From positions 1-31,649 of the forward strand of contig CAYTTC010000039.1 of assembly GCA_964440525.1 (NCBI GenBank): 31,649 bases of DNA, read 5' to 3'. Each line of letters begins with the position of its first letter. Positions within the stretch are counted from its first letter, which is position 1. Positions 1 through 6,759 of the stretch are shown in pieces. Origin of the DNA: DASWJZ01 sp964440525 (lineage in GTDB: Bacteria; Pseudomonadota; Alphaproteobacteria; Rhizobiales; Afifellaceae). The notes below the pieces were generated by a model. It had not been told where the DNA came from. It ran no database searches and saw nothing but the letters and a program-made list of their open reading frames with translations. The position numbers and the translations under genes were made by a program.

Positions 1-140
1 ACGACATGATCGCCATGCGCCATCGTCTTGTTCACGACTACCGGAGAGTTCGAGTCGATATCGTTGTAAAGACCGTGCGTGACGACGTCCCTCAATTGAT
101 TGCAGTGCTTCGGCGCGTGCTCGAGGGCGAGGCCCCATGA
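1..140 (+). CDS. HepT-like HEPN (DUF86) protein, C-terminal fragment
   Basis: This is the tail of a gene that begins before the window; 45 residues remain, read from position 3, ending in TGA at 138-140. The fragment contains RHRLVHDY, which fits the R-x4-6-H motif plus Tyr of HEPN/HepT (DUF86) ribonuclease toxins. It is followed by the typical DIVxxTVRDDVPQL stretch of that family. HepT proteins are normally encoded beside a MNT nucleotidyltransferase antitoxin, which would lie upstream and cannot be seen. The stop codon overlaps the pntB start (ATGA), so this gene and pntB are probably co-transcribed and perhaps translationally coupled. That is unusual, because pntB normally follows pntA. 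Family call fairly sure; toxicity and presence of a partner are inference. Confidence 0.7.
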   Translation, partial: DMIAMRHRLVHDYRRVRVDIVVKTVRDDVPQLIAVLRRVLEGEAP

Positions 141-1531
141 GCGCCAGCTTCACCGCGTTCCTCTATCTCGTCTCGGGCGTCCTCTTCATCCTGGCGCTGC
201 GGGGGTTGTCGCATCCGGAGACCAGCCGGCAGGGCAACCTTTTCGGCATGATCGGCATGGCGCTCGCCATCCTGACCACGCTTTTCGGGCACCCGCCGGC
301 TGGCTTCTTCGCCTGGTTCTTCATCGTCATAGCCATGGGCGCTGGCGGGGCGACGGGCGCCGTCATCGCGCGCAGAATCCCGATGACGGCGATGCCGCAG
401 CTTGTCGCCGCTTTTCACTCGCTGGTCGGCCTCGCGGCAGTCCTTGTCGCCGCCGCGGCGCTCTACGCGCCGCAGGCTTTCGGAATCGGCACGATCGGCG
501 AGATCCACGGCGCGAGTCTGATCGAAATGAGCCTCGGCGTCGCCATCGGCGCCATCACCTTCACCGGCTCGATCATCGCATTTCTGAAACTCGACGGGCG
601 GATGTCGGGAAAACCCATCCTGCTTCCGGCGCGGCATGTCATCAACATCGTGCTGGCGGTGCTGATCGTAGTCTTCATCTATCGGTTGGCGGCGACGGAG
701 AGCCAACTCGCCTTCTGGCTGGTCGTGCTGTTGTCGCTCGCCTTCGGGATTCTCCTCATCGTGCCGATCGGCGGCGCCGACATGCCGGTCGTGATCTCGA
801 TGCTGAACTCCTATTCCGGCTGGGCGGCGGCCGGCATCGGTTTCACCCTCGGCAACACCGCGCTCATCATCACCGGCGCGCTAGTCGGCTCGTCTGGCGC
901 CATCCTCTCCTACATCATGTGCAAGGGGATGAACCGCAGCTTCATTTCCGTCATCCTCGGGGGCTTCGGCGGCGAGACGGCCGGCCCCGCCGGCGCCGCT
1001 GGCGACAAGACGGTAAAGCAGGGCTCGGCCGAGGACGCCGCGTTCCTCATGAAGAACGCCTCGAAGGTGATCGTCGTGCCGGGTTACGGCATGGCGGTGG
1101 CGCAGGCGCAGCACGCGCTACGCGAGATGGGCGACAAGCTGAAGGCCGCGGGGGTGGAGGTGAAATACGCCATCCATCCGGTCGCCGGCCGCATGCCGGG
1201 CCATATGAACGTGCTTTTGGCCGAGGCGAACGTTCCCTATGACGAGGTGTTCGAGCTCAATGACATCAACTCGGAGTTTGCGCAGACCGACGTTGCCTAT
1301 GTGATCGGCGCCAACGACGTGACCAACCCGGCGGCGCGTGACGACAAGACCTCGCCGATTTTCGGCATGCCGATCCTCGACGTGGACAAGGCGGCGACCT
1401 GCCTCTTCGTCAAGCGCTCGCTCGCCTCCGGCTATGCCGGCATCGACAACGCGCTCTTCTACAAGCCGAAGACGATGATGCTCTTCGGGGATGCGAAGAA
1501 GATGACCGAGGATATCGTCAAGGCGCTTTAG
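137..1531 (+). CDS. pntB: NAD(P) transhydrogenase subunit beta
   Basis: Encodes the beta subunit (464 aa, normal length) of the proton-translocating transhydrogenase in the inner membrane, which reduces NADP+ with NADH at the expense of the proton gradient. Residues 1-260 are a string of hydrophobic helices forming the proton channel (domain II). The C-terminal cytosolic domain III holds the NADP-binding elements: GYGMAVAQAQ (316-325), GRMPGHMNVLLAEA (351-364) and GANDVTNP (391-398). The start at 137 matches the family's usual N-terminus (MSAxFxAxLYLVSGVLFILAL). It overlaps by 4 bp the stop of a HepT-like gene, not of pntA; whether pntA lies further upstream is not visible. Confidence 0.97.
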   Translation: MSASFTAFLYLVSGVLFILALRGLSHPETSRQGNLFGMIGMALAILTTLFGHPPAGFFAWFFIVIAMGAGGATGAVIARRIPMTAMPQLVAAFHSLVGLAAVLVAAAALYAPQAFGIGTIGEIHGASLIEMSLGVAIGAITFTGSIIAFLKLDGRMSGKPILLPARHVINIVLAVLIVVFIYRLAATESQLAFWLVVLLSLAFGILLIVPIGGADMPVVISMLNSYSGWAAAGIGFTLGNTALIITGALVGSSGAILSYIMCKGMNRSFISVILGGFGGETAGPAGAAGDKTVKQGSAEDAAFLMKNASKVIVVPGYGMAVAQAQHALREMGDKLKAAGVEVKYAIHPVAGRMPGHMNVLLAEANVPYDEVFELNDINSEFAQTDVAYVIGANDVTNPAARDDKTSPIFGMPILDVDKAATCLFVKRSLASGYAGIDNALFYKPKTMMLFGDAKKMTEDIVKAL

Positions 1532-1600
1532 TTCGTCGAGGCGCTCTCTCCGATCCCGACAGGCGAAAGCGGAGTGCCTATGAGTGGCGTCGGGATTCCC

Positions 1601-1620
1601 GCCCCGAAGCCCTTTGGGGC
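1601..1620 (+). terminator. Weak hairpin after pntB
   Basis: GCCCC and GGGGC arms, 10-nt loop, 70 bp after the pntB stop, with no T-tract. It is a possible weak terminator only; the 197 bp between pntB and the next gene otherwise show nothing recognisable. Confidence 0.2.
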
Positions 1621-1728
1621 TGGCGGCGATCTGCCTCACTGGATAAGGTCCCAGCCGACGTCGAATTGAGGACGCTCCCGAACGGCTGTTTCAAGCGTTC
1701 TGGGGGCATTGGTTGGGGGGAACCTGAA

Positions 1729-2238
1729 ATGAAGCTTATGCACGCGATTTATGCGGCCGTGGCGGTCGTGCTGATGACGGTCTCCGCGCATGCGCTTGAG
1801 TGGAGCGCCAACGCGACGTCATGCGTGCCCGACGCGGAATCGATAAAATTCGGGAGATACGCATCGACAGCAGCAAAGATCGCTCACAGCGTCAACAACG
1901 TCGATCTCATCCAGGTAGTGTGCAAAATCAGCGAACCGCTCCCGTCGGACGGGGTCTGGGATCTTAACGTCACCTATCGTGACTCGAACGGCACGACCGG
2001 CGGGGCCTACGTCATCGCGCGGCTCTTTAGCCTTTCGCGGCTGAGCGGAGTCCAGACGCTGGTGGCGGTCTTCAATTCGAATAGCAGCTCCGCAGTTGGG
2101 GTCACGAAAGGTTCGATTGCGTTCAGCCACACCTTTGATTTCGTTGCCAGCTACTATTACGTTGTCCTCTTGCTCGATCGGACCCAGACAAACCAGGTTG
2201 TCGAGGCGTACGGCGTGGCCATCGAGCAGGACTTCTGA
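1729..2238 (+). CDS. Small secreted protein of unknown function
   Basis: A 169-residue protein I cannot assign to a characterised family. The start at 1729 is preferred over upstream in-frame codons because a G-rich ribosome site (1715-1720) precedes it and the product then begins with a clean Sec signal peptide: basic N-terminus, hydrophobic core, and SAHA before LEW (residues 21-24). The mature part is rich in Ser, Thr, Asn and Val, has two Cys (ATSC and VVC) that could form a disulfide, and has alternating hydrophobic residues suggesting a beta-sandwich. It resembles small 'hypothetical' exported proteins common in Hyphomicrobiales (recollection, not a search). It is likely periplasmic or secreted, and monocistronic: the next gene is convergent and a hairpin separates them. 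Confidence 0.75.
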   Translation: MKLMHAIYAAVAVVLMTVSAHALEWSANATSCVPDAESIKFGRYASTAAKIAHSVNNVDLIQVVCKISEPLPSDGVWDLNVTYRDSNGTTGGAYVIARLFSLSRLSGVQTLVAVFNSNSSSAVGVTKGSIAFSHTFDFVASYYYVVLLLDRTQTNQVVEAYGVAIEQDF

Positions 2239-2293
2239 TGCACGCCGGTCGCCTTTCGCTTCACCGCCCTGACTTTTGTCTCCGGATCGGGGC

Positions 2294-2320
2294 GCTCGCC
2301 GGACGAAAAGTCCGGCGAGC
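2294..2320. terminator. Strong GC hairpin between convergent genes
   Basis: Perfect 11-bp inverted repeat GCTCGCCGGAC / GTCCGGCGAGC with a 5-nt GAAAA loop, directly abutting the stop codon of the minus-strand SRPBCC gene (2321-2323) and 56 bp after the plus-strand secreted-protein stop. There is no T-tract on either side; its position between convergent genes suggests a bidirectional terminator or mRNA 3'-end stabiliser. Confidence 0.6.
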
Positions 2321-2792
2321 TCAAGCGGCGTTGACGATTGCGGCGAACGCCACGAGGCTGCCGTTCCAGCCTTCTGGCGAATCGAGGGCAGCGCGAACCT
2401 CGTCGCTCCGCGTGCCGTAGTGCTCCAGGTTGCGATGCTCGAGCTCGACGCGCGTTCCTCCACCCTCAGCAACGAACCGCACCTCGACCTCTGTCGTGAA
2501 ATCCGCATCGTATTTCCAATCGGCGTTGATCTGCCAGGCGAGCACGACGCGGTGAGGCGGTTCCCAGCGAAGCACTTTGCCCCACTCGCACTCCGTCCCG
2601 TCGTCGGCAATTTCATGCCAGCGTCCACCGACGCGCGGTTCGAGCACGACTTCCTTCAGCGGCGCGGAACCTGTGATGCTCGGGCTTCCACCAGCGCGTC
2701 ATATCGCCGGTAAACACCTTGAACGCGCGCTCGGGCGTAGCGTTGACCTGGATGCTCTTGCGGATAGGCGCAGCCGTGATTTGCAACGTCAT
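2321..2792 (-). pseudogene. SRPBCC/AHSA1-type protein, frameshifted
   Basis: Two reading frames together encode one START/AHSA1-like (SRPBCC) protein. The N-terminal frame starts at 2792 and runs through the typical VNATPERAFKVFTGDMTRWW to about 2683. The C-terminal frame continues with TGSAPLKEVVLEPRVGGRW and ends at 2321. The frame changes just after WWKPEH. The family usually reads PEHSI here, so about 5 bases missing (or one extra base) would explain it. SRPBCC proteins bind hydrophobic ligands and are often encoded with an ArsR regulator, as here. The start overlaps the preceding gene's stop by ATGA (2789-2792). Either the gene is recently inactivated or the assembly has an indel; both halves are well conserved, favouring a recent event. 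Confidence 0.8.
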
Positions 2793-3244
2793 GTCGGCGC
2801 GCGCTCCCAACTCATGGTCTTGCCCGTTGCGATTCTGAGGCTGAAAAACGCCAGCACCGCCGTTACGAGCGCGTGGGTCAGCCCGCGCGGGTCGGCGATG
2901 TTTCCAACCGACACGTTGAAGGCGAGCACGAGCACGATCCAGGCGATGCAGCCGGCAAAACAGATCCAGGCGAGGGTTCGGTCTTCGGGACGGTTCACCC
3001 GGAGAAGGTTGATCGCGGCAACGAGGATGGCCAGCGCGCTTGCCGCAAATGCCCAGACAAGCTCGGTCGAAAGAAACGCATAAGCGCTCAGCGAACCGAA
3101 AGTGTGGGCGATGGCGGCAAGGACCAGAAGAACACCGAAGGCGCGATCGACAAGCTTGAGCATGACGGCACTATCCCTTTTGGCGTGGAGAACGCGATCC
3201 GCTGTCTGGTGGTCGAGAGCCGTGCCGGTGGTCAGCCTGCTCAT
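2789..3244 (-). CDS. Small four-helix membrane protein of ArsR-SRPBCC operon
   Basis: A 151-residue protein with four predicted membrane segments (about residues 34-50, 59-80, 90-110 and 120-140 by hydrophobicity) and no motif I can name. The listed start overlaps the arsR stop by 4 bp (ATGA, 3241-3244), suggesting translational coupling. An alternative start at 3163 (MLKLVDRAFG) has an AGGGA site upstream and matches how I remember related proteins beginning, giving 124 residues. Its stop overlaps the start of the following SRPBCC gene, again by ATGA. The three genes therefore form one tight operon under the ArsR regulator. Function unknown; it may act together with the SRPBCC protein. Confidence 0.8.
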   Translation of the reverse strand: MSRLTTGTALDHQTADRVLHAKRDSAVMLKLVDRAFGVLLVLAAIAHTFGSLSAYAFLSTELVWAFAASALAILVAAINLLRVNRPEDRTLAWICFAGCIAWIVLVLAFNVSVGNIADPRGLTHALVTAVLAFFSLRIATGKTMSWERAPT

Positions 3245-3558
3245 GATTCATTCCCCTGTTCGGATTCGACTGCATTCTTGAAGGCGGCGAGATTGGAGTC
3301 CCAAAACTGATCGAGCCAGGCGCGGATCGCACCGAGCCCTTTTGGGTCGATCTGGTAGACGCGACGGGCTCCCTCCGCCCGGTCGGTGACGAGGCCCGCG
3401 GTTTTCAGGATTTTCAGGTGCTGCGACACCGCCGGACGGCTGACGGGAAGGTTCTTGGCAATCGCCGAGACCGAAAGCGGCCGGCGCGCAAGGCGTTCGA
3501 AGATGGCGCGGCGGGTTGGATCGGCGAGCGCCGTGAGGGTGCCAGATATGTAAGCCAT
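3241..3558 (-). CDS. ArsR-family winged-helix transcriptional regulator
   Basis: A 105-residue metalloregulator-type repressor homologue with the classic sequence: LADPTRRAIFERLARRPLSV (11-30), a recognition helix VSRPAVSQHLKILK (39-52), and the beta-wing AEGARRVYQID. No Cys is present, so it is not a canonical metal sensor. This subgroup is usually encoded with SRPBCC/AHSA1 proteins, and such a gene (broken) ends this operon. The start codon lies inside a perfect inverted repeat that also overlaps the promoter, so autorepression is very likely. The effector ligand is unknown. The predicted transcription start coincides with the ATG, so the message may be leaderless. Confidence 0.92.
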   Translation of the reverse strand: MAYISGTLTALADPTRRAIFERLARRPLSVSAIAKNLPVSRPAVSQHLKILKTAGLVTDRAEGARRVYQIDPKGLGAIRAWLDQFWDSNLAAFKNAVESEQGNES

Positions 3559-3592
3559 GCCTTACCGTAAGTAATGGCTTACATGTTGTCAA
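3548..3592 (-). promoter_or_regulatory. arsR promoter with nested palindromic operator
   Basis: Read on the minus strand: -35 TTGACA (3592-3587), 17-bp spacer, -10 TACGGT (3569-3564). A perfect 11-bp inverted repeat, ATGTAAGCCAT (3584-3574) and ATGGCTTACAT (3558-3548), brackets the core promoter, with a second smaller palindrome CTTAC-C-GTAAG (3561-3571 on the plus strand) in its middle. The proximal arm begins with the arsR start codon. An ArsR dimer bound here would block RNA polymerase. Expected transcription start is near 3557-3558, so little or no leader is predicted. Confidence 0.75.
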
Positions 3593-3617
3593 CAGCTCCT
3601 ATCCAGGTGGAGAGAGG

Positions 3618-3650
3618 GAGCGAAGCCCGGCGGCGAGCCGGGCTTCGCTC
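3618..3650. terminator. Perfect 14-bp GC hairpin
   Basis: GAGCGAAGCCCGGC (3618-3631) and its exact complement (3637-3650) around a 5-nt loop. It lies 34 bp past the stop of the minus-strand beta-helix gene and upstream of the arsR promoter, so it probably ends the former transcript and insulates arsR. No T-tract is present. Confidence 0.6.
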
Positions 3651-3683
3651 TTCGCTCGGGGACGAGCTTGCCCGATCAATGCA

Positions 3684-4430
3684 TCACGGGCAGGCCGGCG
3701 AACAGGCGTTCGGGTGCAACGCGATCGGGCCAGCAACTACCTGCGCCCCGTTATTATTGTTGAATGCCAGAGTATTATTTCCATACCCCGTACCGGGGCC
3801 GGCGTTTATTCCGAAGGAAGCGTTGGCGATTATTACGTTGCCCAGGACGGTGCCCGCGACGATTGCAATACCCGCCCCGCCGTTCCCGGAGGAGCTGCTG
3901 TCTGTAACAAGGGAGCGCGTGCCGTCGACAATTCCGGTGTTTCCGTTTTGCGTGACCGTGCTGCCTCGCACGGAGGAATAGAATCCGGCAACGTAGATGC
4001 CGTACGCTCCATTCTCGACCACCCGCATGTTCTCGACGATCCAATTGTCGCCTGTGCTGTAGATGCCATGGGCATCGAAGCCGGTGATGGTGCCGTTGCG
4101 GATCGTGACACTGTTGAAATCAACTCCGTAGATGCCGGTCGTCGCGACCGCCGCCCCGCGAAGGCGGAAGCCGTTCATGTCGATATCGACGAAGTTGCTG
4201 TCGATCCGGATGCCGGCCTTGTCGGCTGGCGGTTGGAGGTTGCTGGAGACTATGTAGCTGCCGGGCAGCGAGAGCGTGACCGGAAAGCCGGCGGCGTCGC
4301 CCGGCGTGACGTTGCCCGCATTGGCCTTCGCCTGGGTGATCAGGATCTCGCCTTGCGCCAGAGCGGGCGCGGCGGGCAAGAAGGTAAGAGCCGCGAAAAG
4401 CGCGGCAGCTATGAAAGCATGATTGCGCAT
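3684..4430 (-). CDS. Secreted right-handed parallel beta-helix protein
   Basis: A 248-residue exported protein. The start at 4430 is chosen because GGAGAGG lies just upstream and it begins a good signal peptide (MRNHAF..., cleavage after PALAQ or APALA). The mature protein has the short repeating pattern of PbH1 repeats: successive segments ending in asides like GIYGV, GTITGFDAHGIYS, VVENGAYGIYV, VTQNGNTGIV, SGNGGAGIAI and NASFGINAG, rich in Asn and Gly at turn positions. This is the fold of pectate lyases and NosD-like proteins, but no catalytic residues can be identified. It ends with a Cys pair (ACSPAC). The role is unknown: carbohydrate binding or surface structure is possible. A strong hairpin follows its stop. 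Confidence 0.85.
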   Translation of the reverse strand: MRNHAFIAAALFAALTFLPAAPALAQGEILITQAKANAGNVTPGDAAGFPVTLSLPGSYIVSSNLQPPADKAGIRIDSNFVDIDMNGFRLRGAAVATTGIYGVDFNSVTIRNGTITGFDAHGIYSTGDNWIVENMRVVENGAYGIYVAGFYSSVRGSTVTQNGNTGIVDGTRSLVTDSSSSGNGGAGIAIVAGTVLGNVIIANASFGINAGPGTGYGNNTLAFNNNNGAQVVAGPIALHPNACSPACP

Positions 4431-4646
4431 CGACCTCTCCCCTAGGATCAGCCCGTTACTGGGCACGCCGGAGCATAGGCTGCTATGGCTCTTCCGTCAC
4501 GAGCGCGGCCACCTGCGGCTCACGGGCAAGGCCGATCCGCGCCGACGTTCAAGCAAAGGGCCGGCTGCCCATGCTGTTGGCGATGGAATTGCCGGGGATG
4601 TCTCGTGAAATTCCGCTAGAGGTGTCGGGAGGTCGCGGAGCAGAGC

Positions 4647-5471
4647 GTGCGCAATCGAATCTACAGAGCCGCAGGTCGCATCGTGGCGCTCGCGGCAGCA
4701 ATCTATCTCGCCGCCGCCGGCTATCTCTTCGTCTTCCAGCGCGATTACGTGTTCGAGCCGGAGGGCACGCTCGAGCTTCCTGCGGAACGCGGGCTGTCGC
4801 TGGTCGAGGTCGTCACGTTCAACACCGCGGACGGAACGCCCCTGACCGGCTGGTATCGGCAAGCCTCGCCCGGCCGGCCGACGGTGCTCTATTTCCACGG
4901 TAACGCCGGCAACATTTCCGGCCGCTCAAAACGCTTCGGGGAGATCGCCGCATCTGGCTTCGGTCTCCTCGCGGTCAGCTATCGCGGCTACCCCGGAAGC
5001 GGCAGCAGTCCGAGCGAAGCAGCGCTTTTCTCCGATGCGCTGGAAGTCTTCGATTGGCTCGCGGAACGGACGCAAAATATCGTGATCCACGGCGAGTCGC
5101 TCGGCACGGCCGTCGCCACCTATGTCGCCGGCGAACGCCCGGCCCGCGCGCTCGTGCTCGAAGCGCCGTTCACGGCGGCGCTCGACATCGCCGCCGCGAC
5201 CTATCCGTGGCTACCGGTCGGCCTTCTCATGCGTGACCCGTTCCTCTCGCGCGAGAACATCCTGCGCGTCGAAGAGCCGCTGCTCATCGTCCACGGCACG
5301 GACGACCAGATGGTTCCGGTCGCCCATGGCAGGCGGCTCTTTGAAATGGCGCACGAACCGAAGAGGCTCGCGATCATCGAGGACGGCACCCACAGCGATC
5401 TTTGGAAGCACGGGCTGTGGTCGATCGTCCTCGGCTTCCTGCAAAAGGAAGGCGTGACCGCCGCGCCCTGA
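4647..5471 (+). CDS. Membrane-anchored alpha/beta hydrolase (BEM46/ABHD13-like)
   Basis: A 274-residue serine hydrolase. An N-terminal hydrophobic helix (about 11-30) likely anchors it in the inner membrane with the domain outside. The fold markers are HGNAGN (84-89, oxyanion hole), the nucleophile Ser151 in GESLG, the acid Asp220 in HGTDDQMVP, and His249 in DGTHSDLW. The pattern and length match the ABHD13/BEM46-like branch of lipase or esterase-like enzymes; the substrate is unknown. The GTG start at 4647 is preceded by CGGAG. It is convergent with the TPR gene, 15 bp between stops, and divergent from the beta-helix gene. About 215 bp upstream show no clear regulatory site. Confidence 0.9.
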   Translation: MRNRIYRAAGRIVALAAAIYLAAAGYLFVFQRDYVFEPEGTLELPAERGLSLVEVVTFNTADGTPLTGWYRQASPGRPTVLYFHGNAGNISGRSKRFGEIAASGFGLLAVSYRGYPGSGSSPSEAALFSDALEVFDWLAERTQNIVIHGESLGTAVATYVAGERPARALVLEAPFTAALDIAAATYPWLPVGLLMRDPFLSRENILRVEEPLLIVHGTDDQMVPVAHGRRLFEMAHEPKRLAIIEDGTHSDLWKHGLWSIVLGFLQKEGVTAAP

Positions 5472-5486
5472 CGCGCGCGTCGCTGC

Positions 5487-6323
5487 TCAGCCCGCACCCA
5501 TGGTCCGCTGCATGCCTTCGCGCGCCGGCGCATAGTTCTGATTGAGGTTGGCAGCGCGGGCGAAGGCGGCGTTCGCCTTCTGCCGCTCGCCGAGCTGCTC
5601 CAGCGCCAGACCTTGATTGGTCCAGGCGATGTAGCTCTCCCGGTCGAGCTTCACCGCCTCGTTGAAATCGTCGAGCGCGGTCCGCGCGTCGCCGAGCGCA
5701 AGATAGGAGAGGCCGCGGCCGTCATATGGCTCGGGCGACTTCGGCGAGAGGCCGATGGCGGTGGTGAAGTCCTCGATCGCCACCTGATGCTGGTTCTGCG
5801 CCTGATAGACGAGGCCGCGATTGTAGAAGGCCTGCGGGTCGGTGCGGTCGAGCTGGATTGCCGCGTTGTAGTCGGCGAGCGCGAGGTCGAGGCGGCCGTC
5901 CTGGCGATACATGTTGCCGCGGCCGACAAGGGCCGGCGCATAGCGCGGGTCGGCACGCACCGCGCTGTTATAGTCGGCGAACGCGCGCTCCATGTCGCCG
6001 TTACGGCGGTGCACAAGCGCTCGGTTGAAATAGGCGCGAGCGAAGTTCGGATTGAGCTCGATCGCCTTGTTGAAATCGGCCATCGCCTCGTCGTAGCGGC
6101 CGGCGCGGCCGAACGCCGAGCCGCGCACATTGTAAGCCTCCGGGTTGCTCGGCTCGCGCGCGATCACCGCGGAAAGAGATTCGATGTTGGCCTCCGACGC
6201 GGTCGCCGGGTCGACGGAGACGGGGATATTGGCGAGCCGCGTCTGGCACGCGGCGAGCGAAAGCGCCAACGCTAACGCCAAAGCGAGCCAGGGAGCGGAG
6301 TTGCGAAAAATGGCTGCACGCAT
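5487..6323 (-). CDS. TPR-repeat lipoprotein
   Basis: A 278-residue protein with a lipoprotein signal: a long hydrophobic run then LAAC, with the lipidated Cys at residue 26, so the mature protein is tethered to a membrane in the periplasm. Residues from about 45 onward are six to seven tetratricopeptide repeats of 34 residues (for example EAYNVRGSAFGRAGRYDEAM, RAYFNRALVHRRNGDMERAF, QAFYNRGLVYQAQNQHQVAI). TPRs mediate protein-protein contacts; the partner is unknown. It resembles NlpI-like lipoproteins that scaffold cell-wall hydrolases, but that is only an analogy. The upstream neighbour on the same strand is rpsU, 71 bp away. Confidence 0.93.
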   Translation of the reverse strand: MRAAIFRNSAPWLALALALALSLAACQTRLANIPVSVDPATASEANIESLSAVIAREPSNPEAYNVRGSAFGRAGRYDEAMADFNKAIELNPNFARAYFNRALVHRRNGDMERAFADYNSAVRADPRYAPALVGRGNMYRQDGRLDLALADYNAAIQLDRTDPQAFYNRGLVYQAQNQHQVAIEDFTTAIGLSPKSPEPYDGRGLSYLALGDARTALDDFNEAVKLDRESYIAWTNQGLALEQLGERQKANAAFARAANLNQNYAPAREGMQRTMGAG

Positions 6324-6394
6324 CTTAGTTCACATCCGTGCCAGCCAGAATGCCGGAATGGCCACGCAATGTAACGCCCGGCGAGGGAAAAAGA

Positions 6395-6622
6395 TCAAGG
6401 CTCGCTGCGTTTGCTTGGAATGAGGCCCTCGCGCTGGGCGCGCTTGCGGGCAAGCTTGCGTGCGCGGCGGACGGCTTCGGCCTTCTCGCGCGTCTTCTTC
6501 TCGGACGGCTTCTCGTAGTGATCTCGAAGCTTCATCTCGCGGAAGATGCCTTCGCGCTGCATCTTCCTTTTCAGCGCCTTTAGCGCCTGATCGACATTGT
6601 TGTCCCTGCCGATGACTTGCAC
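6395..6622 (-). CDS. rpsU: 30S ribosomal protein S21
   Basis: A 75-residue, strongly basic protein matching bacterial S21, with the conserved start VIGRDNNVDQALKALKRKMQREGIFREMK and a Lys/Arg-rich C-terminus. S21 sits on the small subunit near the anti-Shine-Dalgarno region and helps mRNA initiation. The start codon is GTG at 6622, preceded by GAAGG. It stands alone here, without the dnaG/rpoD neighbours seen in gammaproteobacteria. A TACAAT-like -10 lies in the 137 bp upstream, but no convincing -35. Confidence 0.96.
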   Translation of the reverse strand: MQVIGRDNNVDQALKALKRKMQREGIFREMKLRDHYEKPSEKKTREKAEAVRRARKLARKRAQREGLIPSKRSEP

Positions 6623-6759
6623 GTGCCTTCAATCCTTTCCTTCCTGTCTCGACCATGAATCCGGACGATTGAAGAAGCGCATTCGCCGGGTCGCGCGCAC
6701 ATTGTAAACGCCCAATCGCCCCGCTGCCGCCGGGCGCCACAAGGCGGCCGCATATACTG

